A stretch of 21,788 bases of DNA from positions 1-21,788 of IMG/VR virus record IMGVR_UViG_3300036781_000803; one strand, written 5' to 3'. Of the stretch, positions 1 through 5,967 are shown piece by piece. Each line of letters starts with the position of its first letter. Positions within the stretch are counted from its first letter, which is position 1. Source of the stretch: a virus. A program made the translations under genes and the position numbers. The notes below the pieces were generated by a model, which saw nothing but the letters and a program-made list of their open reading frames with translations, did no database searches and was not told the origin of the DNA.

Positions 1-1014
1 TCAGGCTACCCGCCGCAGCTTCGTGGTGGGGGATTTTTGACCAATCTTCCCGATCGCTTCGACCAACGCGTCGGTCTTCAGATGCGCGTAGCGCTGTGTC
101 GATCGCGCGTCCTTGTGACCGAGCACGGCCCCCACGGTGTACAGGTCGACGCCGTTGTTGATCAGCTCCGATGCCGCCGAGTGGCGTAGGTCGTGCAGGT
201 GGTACTGCTGCATGCCGACCGCATTCATCGCTGCGCGGATGTTCTTCTGAACCGTGATGCGTGCCGGCGCCTTGAAGTGCCGCGCGCACACCGCCACGCG
301 CGGGTGGATCGGCACGATGCGCGGATCGCCGTTCTTCGTGGTCGACAGGTGCCATCGATCGTCGCGCGGCACCGCGCGCAGGATCTCGGCCAGGCGCATG
401 CCGCTGTAGAAAGCCATGCGCACCACCATGCGCGCCTGCCGGTTCTTCGTGGCCTTCGCCACCGCCAGCATCTGCGCGCGGCCGGCGTAGAGGTGGCGCT
501 CGTTCTTCACCTGCGGCACCACGACTCGCGCGCCGGGATCGGAATCGCCGAGGCCGTGCCGCTTCCATGCATAGCGACAGGCGGCGGTAAGGTAGCGGAT
601 CCGGATGCGGATGGTGGCCGCCGACAGCTCGCGCGGCTCCTCGCCCTCTCTCTTCGGAATCGACTTCGATTTCAGGGTGATCGCCTTGCACACGTCGGCC
701 AGGCTCGACAGTGGCCGACCCCGATAGAAATGCGTGATCAACGCCAGCTCGCGCGCGACGTTGGTGCCCTGCTTGAGCTGCGGCACTCGTTCATTCAGGT
801 AGAGGGTGACGGCCTCGTCGATGAGGTGATGCTCACCACCGATGCCGTTGGCTTGCGCGTAGAGCCGTGCGCTTTCCTTGCGGTCGAACTCGTCAGCCTG
901 GGCTTTATTCCAAGCCTTCGGAAGGCGTTTTCGAGCGCGGACTCGCCCCCCGCCGATGTAGGTGTCAAAGTCAAAGACGAACGAACCTCGCGCCTTGTCC
1001 CGGTAGATCGACAT
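1..1014 (-). CDS. int: Tyrosine-family phage integrase
   Basis: This 337-residue site-specific recombinase catalyses integration and excision of the phage at its attachment site. The C-terminal catalytic domain shows the full set of active-site residues: R207 in FYSGMRLAEIL, K227 in TTKNGD, H274 and R277 in HDLRH, H300 in LGHKD and the nucleophile Y309 in TQRYAHL. Residues of about 60-160 look like the helical SAM-like core-binding domain. The stop codon lies at the first base of the window, so the nearest attachment site is probably just outside. It is the last gene of the leftward arm and overlaps the excisionase-like gene by 220 bases in another frame. The start at 1014 has a GGAG about 11 bases upstream. 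Length and residues are typical of an intact enzyme. Confidence 0.96.
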   Translation of the reverse strand: MSIYRDKARGSFVFDFDTYIGGGRVRARKRLPKAWNKAQADEFDRKESARLYAQANGIGGEHHLIDEAVTLYLNERVPQLKQGTNVARELALITHFYRGRPLSSLADVCKAITLKSKSIPKREGEEPRELSAATIRIRIRYLTAACRYAWKRHGLGDSDPGARVVVPQVKNERHLYAGRAQMLAVAKATKNRQARMVVRMAFYSGMRLAEILRAVPRDDRWHLSTTKNGDPRIVPIHPRVAVCARHFKAPARITVQKNIRAAMNAVGMQQYHLHDLRHSAASELINNGVDLYTVGAVLGHKDARSTQRYAHLKTDALVEAIGKIGQKSPTTKLRRVA

Positions 1015-1166
1015 GTTGCTTTGAACTCCAATACGTCGGCAGGTTCGAAGCGAACCGATCGACCGATGCGATAGCCCGGCAGCGAGCCGGAGCCGGCCAG
1101 ATCATAGACTTGGCGTGCGGAGATCCCGAGTTGAGCGGCGACCTCCACTGCGGTGAGCATGCTCAT
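795..1166 (-). CDS. Excisionase-like MerR/HTH_17 DNA-binding protein
   Basis: This 123-residue protein starts with an excisionase/AlpA-type winged helix-turn-helix (TAVEVAAQLGISARQVYDLA, then GYRIGRSVRFEPADVLEF, about residues 4-50). Such proteins bind next to att sites or regulate the integrase, steering excision. The tail (GESALENAFRRLGIKPRL and onward) is encoded entirely across the 5' end of int in another frame, a 220-base overlap. The ATG at 1166 is chosen because it forms an ATGA overlap with the upstream gene and has AGAAAGG ahead of it; the longer in-frame opening to 1283 adds only low-complexity residues. The HTH fold is clear. The excisionase role is inferred from position beside int. 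Confidence 0.8.
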   Translation of the reverse strand: MSMLTAVEVAAQLGISARQVYDLAGSGSLPGYRIGRSVRFEPADVLEFKATCRSTGTRREVRSSLTLTPTSAGGESALENAFRRLGIKPRLTSSTARKAHGSTRKPTASVVSITSSTRPSPST

Positions 1167-1360
1167 GGCCTGCCTTTCTCCAATGGCTGCATGGTGCTGT
1201 CCATGCCGGCCATCTGGTCCGGTGTCGGTGGGGTGGCCGCAGCGCGGCGCAGGGCTTCCAGATGTGCCTTGCGCGCCTTGCATCCGCCGCAGCTGCGGTG
1301 GAAGGTGGTGGCGTCCTGCGTGCGACAGGCCGGGCAGCTCGGGGCGTATGCGCTGCTCAT
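1163..1360 (-). CDS. Small Cys-containing (zinc-ribbon-like) phage protein
   Basis: This 65-residue protein has a compact metal-binding-like pattern, C9-x2-C12 then H21, C24-x2-C27, followed by a basic helix (KARKAHLEALRRAA) and a polar Pro-rich tail. The arrangement suggests a small zinc ribbon or treble-clef knuckle, so nucleic-acid or protein binding is possible, but I do not recognise a named family. The ATG at 1360 is preferred over the upstream in-frame start at 1435 because it makes an ATGA overlap with the DUF4326 gene, and its own stop makes the same overlap with the excisionase-like gene. It is probably translated by coupling. Confidence 0.7.
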   Translation of the reverse strand: MSSAYAPSCPACRTQDATTFHRSCGGCKARKAHLEALRRAAATPPTPDQMAGMDSTMQPLEKGRP

Positions 1361-1710
1361 GGCATGCTCTTGTCGAGCAGTTCGTTCGCCAGCTCCAGCA
1401 ACACGTCGGCGTGGCAGAGCTGGCCGCGCTTGCACCAGCAGGCGAGATTCTTGCCGCGGATCAGTTCAAGCTGGCCGCGGGCCTCTACCGGCGTCCGGCG
1501 GAGCTTCGTCTCCCATGACGTGCGGAAGGCCTGCACGGCGCCGGCGACGCCGATTGGTTCGCCCTGCTTGTAGTGCTTGCAGCCAGGCGAAACGCACAGC
1601 ATGTCTGGCGTGAAAGGGTTGCCCCATTTGGTCGAGCGGTCGACCTTCACCGTGTTCTCGGGCATGCGCCAGCCCTTCGTGCGCTGCAGTTGAATACGTT
1701 GCGGCTTCAT
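1357..1710 (-). CDS. DUF4326-family protein
   Basis: This 117-residue protein has the DUF4326 hallmarks: an early VKVDRSTKWGNPF segment (about residues 22-34), a central AVQAFRTSW helix and the C-terminal GKNLACWCKRGQLCHADVLLE block (about 86-106), whose two Cys and following C-H pair could bind metal. DUF4326 proteins are common in phage and plasmid accessory modules and their biochemical role is not established. It is joined by 4-bp overlaps to the ASCH gene upstream and the small Cys protein downstream. Family assignment is confident; function is unknown. Confidence 0.85.
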   Translation of the reverse strand: MKPQRIQLQRTKGWRMPENTVKVDRSTKWGNPFTPDMLCVSPGCKHYKQGEPIGVAGAVQAFRTSWETKLRRTPVEARGQLELIRGKNLACWCKRGQLCHADVLLELANELLDKSMP

Positions 1711-2135
1711 GGCGCGGGGACCTCGAAGAAGCCGAGGGCGCCCTTCAGCGGCCGGAAGGGAAGGGGCACGGCGTTGGCCATGACAAAGCCGAAGGTGCCG
1801 AAGAAGAAGCGCGATTCGCTGGCGGTGACGCAGTCAACGAGGTCGGCCCGCCCGACAATGCCGCCGCGCTGCAGGTCCTCGAAGGCTGGCAGCGTGTGCA
1901 GCACAGCGTGCAGGCCAGGATCAAGCCGCAGGAACTCGACGACATCCTCGTATTCGTACCGCGTCATGCCCTTGGCGGCATGGATCAGCAGCGGGCCGCG
2001 GTAGCGCGCCGGCCAGCCTCGGTTCTCGATCGTCTTGATCTCGCCGCGCTGGAAGGCGAGGGTGCGTTCCACGCCCTGCAGGTCGGGCCGAACGATGAGC
2101 CAGGCCCAGGGCTGGCGGATGCTGAGTGCCTTCAT
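1707..2135 (-). CDS. ASCH-domain (PUA-like) protein
   Basis: This 142-residue protein has the ASCH pattern: N-terminal KALSIRQPWAWLI, then KTIENRGWPARYRGPLLIHA (about residues 34-53) and GGIVGRADLVDCV (about 91-103). ASCH domains are PUA-like beta-barrels thought to bind RNA or modified bases; some members are ribonucleases or amidohydrolases acting on modified nucleosides. The conserved GxKxIENR-W region of the ligand-binding groove is intact. Next to a C5 cytosine methyltransferase in the same operon, a link to modified nucleotides is conceivable but is inference. The start gives an ATGA overlap with the 48-residue gene upstream. Confidence 0.88.
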   Translation of the reverse strand: MKALSIRQPWAWLIVRPDLQGVERTLAFQRGEIKTIENRGWPARYRGPLLIHAAKGMTRYEYEDVVEFLRLDPGLHAVLHTLPAFEDLQRGGIVGRADLVDCVTASESRFFFGTFGFVMANAVPLPFRPLKGALGFFEVPAP

Positions 2136-2278
2136 TGGTCGACCTCCTCGTCGTCGAAGGCGCCAGGATCTTCCCCGCAGCCGCAGCCCTCGGAGCTGTA
2201 TTCGATGGTCTCGACCACGCAGTCATCGATGTCGCCGTGGCAGTAGCAGGCGCAACCGCAGAGGACGCAGTCATGCAT
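2132..2278 (-). CDS. Cys-rich 48-residue microprotein
   Basis: This short gene encodes 48 residues with eight cysteines at 4, 7, 9, 11, 13, 20, 32 and 34, followed by an acidic tail (DDEEVDQ). The spacing (CxxCxCxCxC and CGCG) suggests binding of metal ions, perhaps zinc or a cluster; no family is recognised. The ATG at 2278 is supported by an AGGAGAA ribosome binding site about six bases upstream, and the stop makes an ATGA overlap with the ASCH start. Its 5' end overlaps the preceding gene by 8 bases. A competing ATG at 2274 in another frame gives only low-complexity Ala/Thr sequence. Confidence 0.66.
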   Translation of the reverse strand: MHDCVLCGCACYCHGDIDDCVVETIEYSSEGCGCGEDPGAFDDEEVDQ

Positions 2279-2543
2279 GGTGGTTCTCCTGCCGCGCGTC
2301 GATCGCCTTGCAGACGTCGACGTGGCTCTCGCCTCGGATCTCGGGCTTGCTGATGCCCTCGATGCTCGACCAGCGGCCGCGCCCGGCTACGGCCACCTTG
2401 TGGGTGTCGTACATGAGGATTTCGCCCTTGTATTCCCAGCGGTTGAGACCGGCCGGCACCAGGAAGTAGGCGAGACGCTCAGGGTCTGGTGCATGCGGCG
2501 CGGGCGCGGCTACTGGCTCGTCGTCGAAGAGGTCGAACGTCAT
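2271..2543 (-). CDS. Hypothetical phage protein (90 aa)
   Basis: This 90-residue protein starts with an acidic segment (MTFDLFDDEP), has a Pro/Ala linker and then a folded-looking part (RLAYFLVPAGLNRWEYKGEI, and WSSIEGISKPE about residues 58-68). It is not recognised. The start makes an ATGA overlap with the cytosine methyltransferase upstream, and the stop overlaps the Cys-rich microprotein by 8 bases, so it belongs to the tightly coupled accessory operon. No membrane segment or signal peptide is visible. Confidence 0.72.
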   Translation of the reverse strand: MTFDLFDDEPVAAPAPHAPDPERLAYFLVPAGLNRWEYKGEILMYDTHKVAVAGRGRWSSIEGISKPEIRGESHVDVCKAIDARQENHHA

Positions 2544-3457
2544 GCAGCCTTCCGCAGCTCAGTGATCACGTCGCGCGCCACTGGCGGGCACACGGCATTG
2601 CCGAGCATGTGCACAGCCTGCCGGTGCCGCGCGGGTAGGCGGTAGGTTTCTGGGAATCCCATCGCGCCGCGGTTCTCTTCTGCGGACAGCATGCGCATCC
2701 GGTCGCCGTCGACGATCGCCCAGCGGTCCAGCGTGGTGATGGTGCCGATCGGGCGCGAGAGGCTGCGGCCGGTCAGCCCGGAGCCGCTGCCATAGTAGGG
2801 CATCAGAAAGCGCCGGCCATGCCGCGCCCGGCCCGCGGCCACGCGAGCGAGCGTCGCGGCAGAGCGGCCCGGTCGATCAATTGCGGCCCACTTGCCTTCG
2901 CCGAAACGGATGAAGGAATCAGCGCCGACGTGTGCGCGCGGCGTCATCTGCAGGTGCAAAGGGTGCTTGCTGCGCGTGCCGATGATGAAGATCCGGCGGC
3001 GGTGCTGCGGCACGCCGTGATCTGCCGCGTCGAGAATGTGCGGCGCGAGCGCGTACCCCAGCGCGGACATGGCGCTGCACCATGCAGGAAACAGCGTCCA
3101 CTTCGCGAGCTCGACCACGTTCTCGACAACGACTGCGGCGGGGCGATGGCATTCGACGGCCGACACTACGGCCCACGCGGTGCTGCGCTGCGCGTCATGG
3201 TGGTCCTTTTCCTTGCCTCGGGCGGGGCTGTGCCCCTGGCAGGCGGGCGAGGCCAACAGCAGGTCATGCGCCGGCACATCTCGCCAGTCCGCCTGTTGCA
3301 CGTCCTGGCAGGCGTGCGCCGTGCCCGGATGGTTGGCCGCATGGACGTCGACCGCTGCCTGCCAGTGGTTGGCGGCCCAAACGACCTTCACGCCGGCCAT
3401 CTCTGCGCCCGTGGTAAAGCCGCCGGCGCCTGCGAAGAGATCGATGCCGGTGATCAT
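2540..3457 (-). CDS. C5 DNA cytosine methyltransferase
   Basis: This 305-residue enzyme transfers a methyl group from S-adenosylmethionine to carbon 5 of cytosine in DNA. Motif I is DLFAGAGGF (6-14), the catalytic loop is SPACQGHS with nucleophile C73 (P-A-C-Q instead of the usual P-P-C-Q), motif VI is ENV (112-114), motif VIII is QHRRRIFIIG (151-160) and motif X is GNAVCPPVA (286-294). The target recognition region between motifs VIII and IX is short, as in monospecific phage enzymes. No cognate restriction nuclease is nearby, so protection against host restriction or an epigenetic role is more likely than a restriction-modification pair. It overlaps its neighbours by 4 bp on both sides. Confidence 0.94.
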   Translation of the reverse strand: MITGIDLFAGAGGFTTGAEMAGVKVVWAANHWQAAVDVHAANHPGTAHACQDVQQADWRDVPAHDLLLASPACQGHSPARGKEKDHHDAQRSTAWAVVSAVECHRPAAVVVENVVELAKWTLFPAWCSAMSALGYALAPHILDAADHGVPQHRRRIFIIGTRSKHPLHLQMTPRAHVGADSFIRFGEGKWAAIDRPGRSAATLARVAAGRARHGRRFLMPYYGSGSGLTGRSLSRPIGTITTLDRWAIVDGDRMRMLSAEENRGAMGFPETYRLPARHRQAVHMLGNAVCPPVARDVITELRKAA

Positions 3458-3723
3458 GCGGCGCTCGATGTGGTCTGCACGGTGCCGGCGCGGAAGATTC
3501 GTGCGATTTCATCGAACGCGGTAGCCATCTCTTCGAGGCGATGTGCCGACGACGGAAGCCAGAACGTCACCGCGCTGCGGTCATCGTCCATCGGCGGGTG
3601 ATGGAGACGCTCGGTGCTGTGCAATATCAGCTGAGCGGCCTGATAGACGCGGCCCGTGTTACTGACCTTTTCGAGTGCGATGACTTCGGAAGTCAACTCC
3701 TGGCTGTAGACGTTGATTCTCAT
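3454..3723 (-). CDS. Hypothetical phage protein (89 aa)
   Basis: This 89-residue soluble protein has a likely helical first half (SQELTSEVIALEKVSNTGRVYQAAQLIL), a segment DDDRSAVTFWLPSS and a second helix (AHRLEEMATAFDEIARIF). It is not recognised beyond being phage-like. Its ATG forms an ATGA overlap with the stop of the DGR reverse transcriptase, so it is co-translated with the retroelement, and its stop overlaps the methyltransferase start in the same way. Nothing in it suggests a direct retroelement role. Confidence 0.75.
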   Translation of the reverse strand: MRINVYSQELTSEVIALEKVSNTGRVYQAAQLILHSTERLHHPPMDDDRSAVTFWLPSSAHRLEEMATAFDEIARIFRAGTVQTTSSAA

Positions 3724-4844
3724 CTCGTGTCCTTGCTATGGAAGATCTTGGTTAGACGGCCATCGACCGCATGCCCGCGCTTGAGCAGCGCGCGCGCCAC
3801 GGCGGCTTGTTCTTGGTGGCTGGAGCCCGCCTGCCGCACCAGGCCGAGGTAGCTGTTGCCGGTGGCAAAGAGCTCCTCGGCCGGCAGGGTCTCGATGCGC
3901 GCGAGCGCAGCCCGCAACGTGCGTGGCCGCGTCATGCGGCGCCAGGGCTTGATCAGGTGGCCAACGAAGTCGACGCCACGCGCCACGGGCTGCAGGATCG
4001 TCTTGCGTGGGTTGAGCCTCAGATGCAGCTCGGCCAGCTTGCGCTCGATCTGCTCGCGCGCGGAGTTGAGCCACTGCGGGTCATGGTGCAGCAGGACGAA
4101 GTCATCGACATAGCGCACATAGTGCGGTGCGCGCAGGCGATGCTTGGCGAACTGGTCCAGATCGTCGAGCAGCACATTGGCGAAGAACTGGGACGACAGA
4201 TTGCCGATCGGCAATCCATGGTCGGGCGGCGCATTGAACAGGCGCTTGTGCGGCGGCACCAGCTCGAGCTCGCGACGGCCGCCGCGCATCTCGACCTCCT
4301 GCCGCGGGTCGTGCATCAGGATGGCCTCGGCGAGCCACGCCCACCACGGCTCTGTAATGCGCCGCTGCAGCTGATCGAGCACCACGTGCTTGTCGATACT
4401 CACGAAGAAGTTGGCCAGGTCGCACTTGAGATAGTGCGCCGGCCGGCTCCAGTTGCGCGTGATGCTGCGCACCTGGTGCTCCAGCCGCCGAGCGGCGTAT
4501 AGGGTGCCGCGCCCTGGAATGCAGGCGCAGCTGTCGGCCGTGAAGGCCGCATGGAAGCGCGGGGCGATGCGGTTGTACAGCAGGTGATGCACGATGCGGT
4601 CGCGGAACTGCGCCGCCCACACCTCGCGCGGCCGCGGCCGGGTGATGACGAAGCAGATGGAGCGGCCAGGCCGATATGCGCCGCTGGCCAGCTCCTCGTG
4701 CAGCTCAAAAAGATTGCTCTCGGCATGGGCCTCGAATGCGAGCGCGCTGGCGCTGCCGCGCTTCGTGCGCCGGCAGTCGAGGTAGGCTTGAACGAGCAGG
4801 GGAAACAGGTCGGAATCTGCGGGCGGCAACGGCGCAACCCTCAT
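3720..4844 (-). CDS. DGR-type reverse transcriptase
   Basis: This 374-residue RNA-directed DNA polymerase should copy the template RNA with errors at adenines. The palm shows CDLANFF (catalytic D142), the DGR-typical GLPIGNLSSQFFAN (210-223), whose SQ block replaces the QG of other reverse transcriptases, and YVRYVDDF with catalytic D247/D248. N-terminal and thumb regions match the DGR layout (LFELHEELASGAY about 45-57; VDFVGHLIKPW about 291-301), and there is no maturase or integrase domain. The ATG at 4844 gives the family's usual length but lies inside the TR and lacks a well-placed ribosome binding site. The frame stays open to an ATG at 5081 that overlaps the avd stop as ATGA (453 residues), so translation through the TR is an alternative. 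It lies downstream of targets, avd and TR, as in phage BPP-1. Confidence 0.95.
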   Translation of the reverse strand: MRVAPLPPADSDLFPLLVQAYLDCRRTKRGSASALAFEAHAESNLFELHEELASGAYRPGRSICFVITRPRPREVWAAQFRDRIVHHLLYNRIAPRFHAAFTADSCACIPGRGTLYAARRLEHQVRSITRNWSRPAHYLKCDLANFFVSIDKHVVLDQLQRRITEPWWAWLAEAILMHDPRQEVEMRGGRRELELVPPHKRLFNAPPDHGLPIGNLSSQFFANVLLDDLDQFAKHRLRAPHYVRYVDDFVLLHHDPQWLNSAREQIERKLAELHLRLNPRKTILQPVARGVDFVGHLIKPWRRMTRPRTLRAALARIETLPAEELFATGNSYLGLVRQAGSSHQEQAAVARALLKRGHAVDGRLTKIFHSKDTR

Positions 4845-4907
4845 AGCTCTTGTGGTTGTTGTTCTGGTTGCCGTTGTTGAAGTTGCAATTCCAGGCGTAC
4901 GAGGCCT
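4816..4907 (-). repeat. DGR template repeat (TR)
   Basis: This 92-base template aligns without gaps to VR1 (5490-5581) and over 87 bases (4819-4905) to VR2 (5989-6075). Read on the minus strand it is rich in AAC/AAT codons, encoding W-N-C-N-F-N-N-G-N-Q-N-N-N-H-K-S in the target frame, the typical arrangement that maximises substitution at codon positions 1 and 2. Every difference to VR1 (10) and VR2 (12) is at a coding-strand adenine. The last 25 bases (4819-4843 on the plus strand) are identical in all three copies and correspond to the initiation-of-mutagenic-homing block. The reverse transcriptase start codon lies within the TR. Confidence 0.96.
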
Positions 4908-5077
4908 TGTCGCGCTATGTAGGCGGTCATCCCGAAGGCCATGGCCGATCAGGGTGGCGGCTGCACCGGACCGGGCCTGCCCGAAGGCAGCGGTCTCCGC
5001 GGCGTGCATGTCGGTGGACTCGTGATCCAGCGGCGCGACCAGATTCACTATGCGCACGGGCATGAGGGCCTTGACCG

Positions 5078-5440
5078 TCATGCTGCAGGCGCCCTGTTCG
5101 CTGTCTTGAGCCATCCGCCGGCCTGCTTACCGATGCTGCCCAACAGCTGCACGGACTCGGCCCACAGCCTGGGCGAGAGGTGCTTGCGGTCGAAGATGAC
5201 CCGCAGCATCACCGTCACGGCGCGCTGCTTGGTGAGCAGCTCCTGAAGGTGTGCTGCGCGCATCTCGCGCTGCGACGAGTTGGCCAGCGCCATGAGCTCG
5301 AGGATGTCGACGCAATGCTGCGTGATCTTCTCGCCCATGATGCGCTTGAGGTTGCGGGGCATTTGCTCCTGCACGCTGACGGCGAGGTCGAGCAGTTGCA
5401 CGCCTGTCCGGTAGATCGGCAGATCCGTATGCAGGGCCAT
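5078..5440 (-). CDS. avd: Avd-like DGR accessory variability determinant
   Basis: This 120-residue, almost entirely helical basic protein fits the Avd four-helix bundle. Helices are visible at about residues 7-26, 30-53 (MPRNLKRIMGEKITQHCVDILELMALAN nearby), 57-84 (REMRAAHLQELLTKQRAVTVMLRVI) and 90-114 (RLWAESVQLLGSIGKQAGGWLK). In Bordetella phage BPP-1, Avd forms a pentameric barrel that binds the reverse transcriptase and template RNA and is needed for cDNA synthesis. Placement between the target genes and the TR/reverse transcriptase is the classic order. The stop overlaps an ATG at 5081 that opens the upstream-extended reverse transcriptase frame. Confidence 0.92.
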   Translation of the reverse strand: MALHTDLPIYRTGVQLLDLAVSVQEQMPRNLKRIMGEKITQHCVDILELMALANSSQREMRAAHLQELLTKQRAVTVMLRVIFDRKHLSPRLWAESVQLLGSIGKQAGGWLKTANRAPAA

Positions 5441-5456
5441 TGGCGAGGCTCATCTC

Positions 5457-5469
5457 AAAAGGATTGAAG
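5457..5469 (-). repeat. 13-bp repeat downstream of VR1
   Basis: AAAAGGATTGAAG on the plus strand occurs here and again at 5953-5965, each shortly after the stop codon of a VR-bearing gene and ahead of the next start codon. It may be part of the homing-site context, a leftover of the duplication that made the two targets, or a leader for the next gene. Its role is unknown. Confidence 0.6.
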
Positions 5470-5480
5470 GACCGAAGGGA

Positions 5481-5936
5481 TCAAAGAACTCTGCGGGCGG
5501 CAACGGCGCAACCCTCATAGCTCTTGTGGTCGTGGCCCTGGTTGCCGTCGTCGAAGTAGCAAAACCAGGCGCACGAGGCCTCATCCGCATGCACCTCGTT
5601 GGACCAGTGCCAGCTCTGTTCCACGTGCGGCCTGCAGTTGGCGAAGATCAATGCCAGCTCCTGGCGGTCCGGCAGATCGCCGCCCAGGCCCTGAGCCCAG
5701 TTCATCGCCGATTGCCAATCGAGGCGGCCTTCGGGCCGCTCGGCCATCAGGACCAGGTGATGCTTGACGCTGCCGTCCGCGTCGAGCACGGGCCCGACAT
5801 AGCGGTCGCCGGCGCGCAGCTCGATGGCGACCTCGGGGATGAAGTAGGTCGTGCTGACCTGCGCCTGCAGCTGTTCGATCATGCTGGCCAACTCGGCCTG
5901 ACGGGCCTGGACGGCTTGGATGGTGACTGGGGTCAT
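5481..5936 (-). CDS. DGR target protein 1 (C-type-lectin-like/DUF1566-like, variable C-terminus)
   Basis: This 151-residue protein starts with a short predicted coiled coil (VQARQAELASMIEQLQAQV, about 8-27) and continues into a C-type-lectin-like, DUF1566-related fold: WQSAMNWAQGLGGDLPDRQ (74-92), LALIFAN (94-100), WHWSNE (109-114). Its end is encoded by VR1. Variable residues by TR comparison are 122, 125, 127, 129, 130, 134, 135 and 136; the scaffold residues (W124, C126, F128, G131, KS, EGCAVAAR) match the TR. There is no signal peptide or tail-fibre domain, so the displayed ligand surface may act inside the cell; the binding partner is unknown. The start at 5936 follows a GAGG. It is paralogous to target 2. 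Confidence 0.93.
   Translation of the reverse strand: MTPVTIQAVQARQAELASMIEQLQAQVSTTYFIPEVAIELRAGDRYVGPVLDADGSVKHHLVLMAERPEGRLDWQSAMNWAQGLGGDLPDRQELALIFANCRPHVEQSWHWSNEVHADEASCAWFCYFDDGNQGHDHKSYEGCAVAARRVL
5490..5581 (-). repeat. DGR variable repeat 1 (VR1)
   Basis: This stretch aligns to the TR with a constant offset of 674 bases. It differs at 10 positions (TR 4857, 4860, 4862, 4863, 4875, 4878, 4884, 4889, 4890 and 4898), each a T on the plus strand and therefore an A on the coding strand. Changes on the coding strand are A to G, C or T. It ends just before the stop codon of target 1, with the invariant GC-rich initiation block at its 3' end. Confidence 0.96.
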
Positions 5937-5952
5937 GGGTGGCCTCGGGGAA

Positions 5953-5965
5953 AAAAGGATTGAAG
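5953..5965 (-). repeat. 13-bp repeat downstream of VR2
   Basis: This is the second copy of AAAAGGATTGAAG, lying between the stop of target 2 and the ribosome binding site of target 1. The same spacing logic as at 5457-5469 supports duplication of a target-plus-flank unit. Confidence 0.6.
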
Positions 5966-5967
5966 AA

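Noticed and set aside
1-60. attL core
   Set aside because: The window starts at the int stop codon and no second copy of a core can be compared, so no att site can be supported.
193-1074. 293-residue open frame on the plus strand opposite int
   Set aside because: It is His/Arg/Ala-rich, has no recognisable domain and mirrors an intact integrase; high GC content creates such shadows.
3720-4844. Reverse transcriptase as a group II intron or retron enzyme
   Set aside because: There is no maturase domain or intron structure, and the SQ block, Avd and TR/VR pairs fit a DGR.
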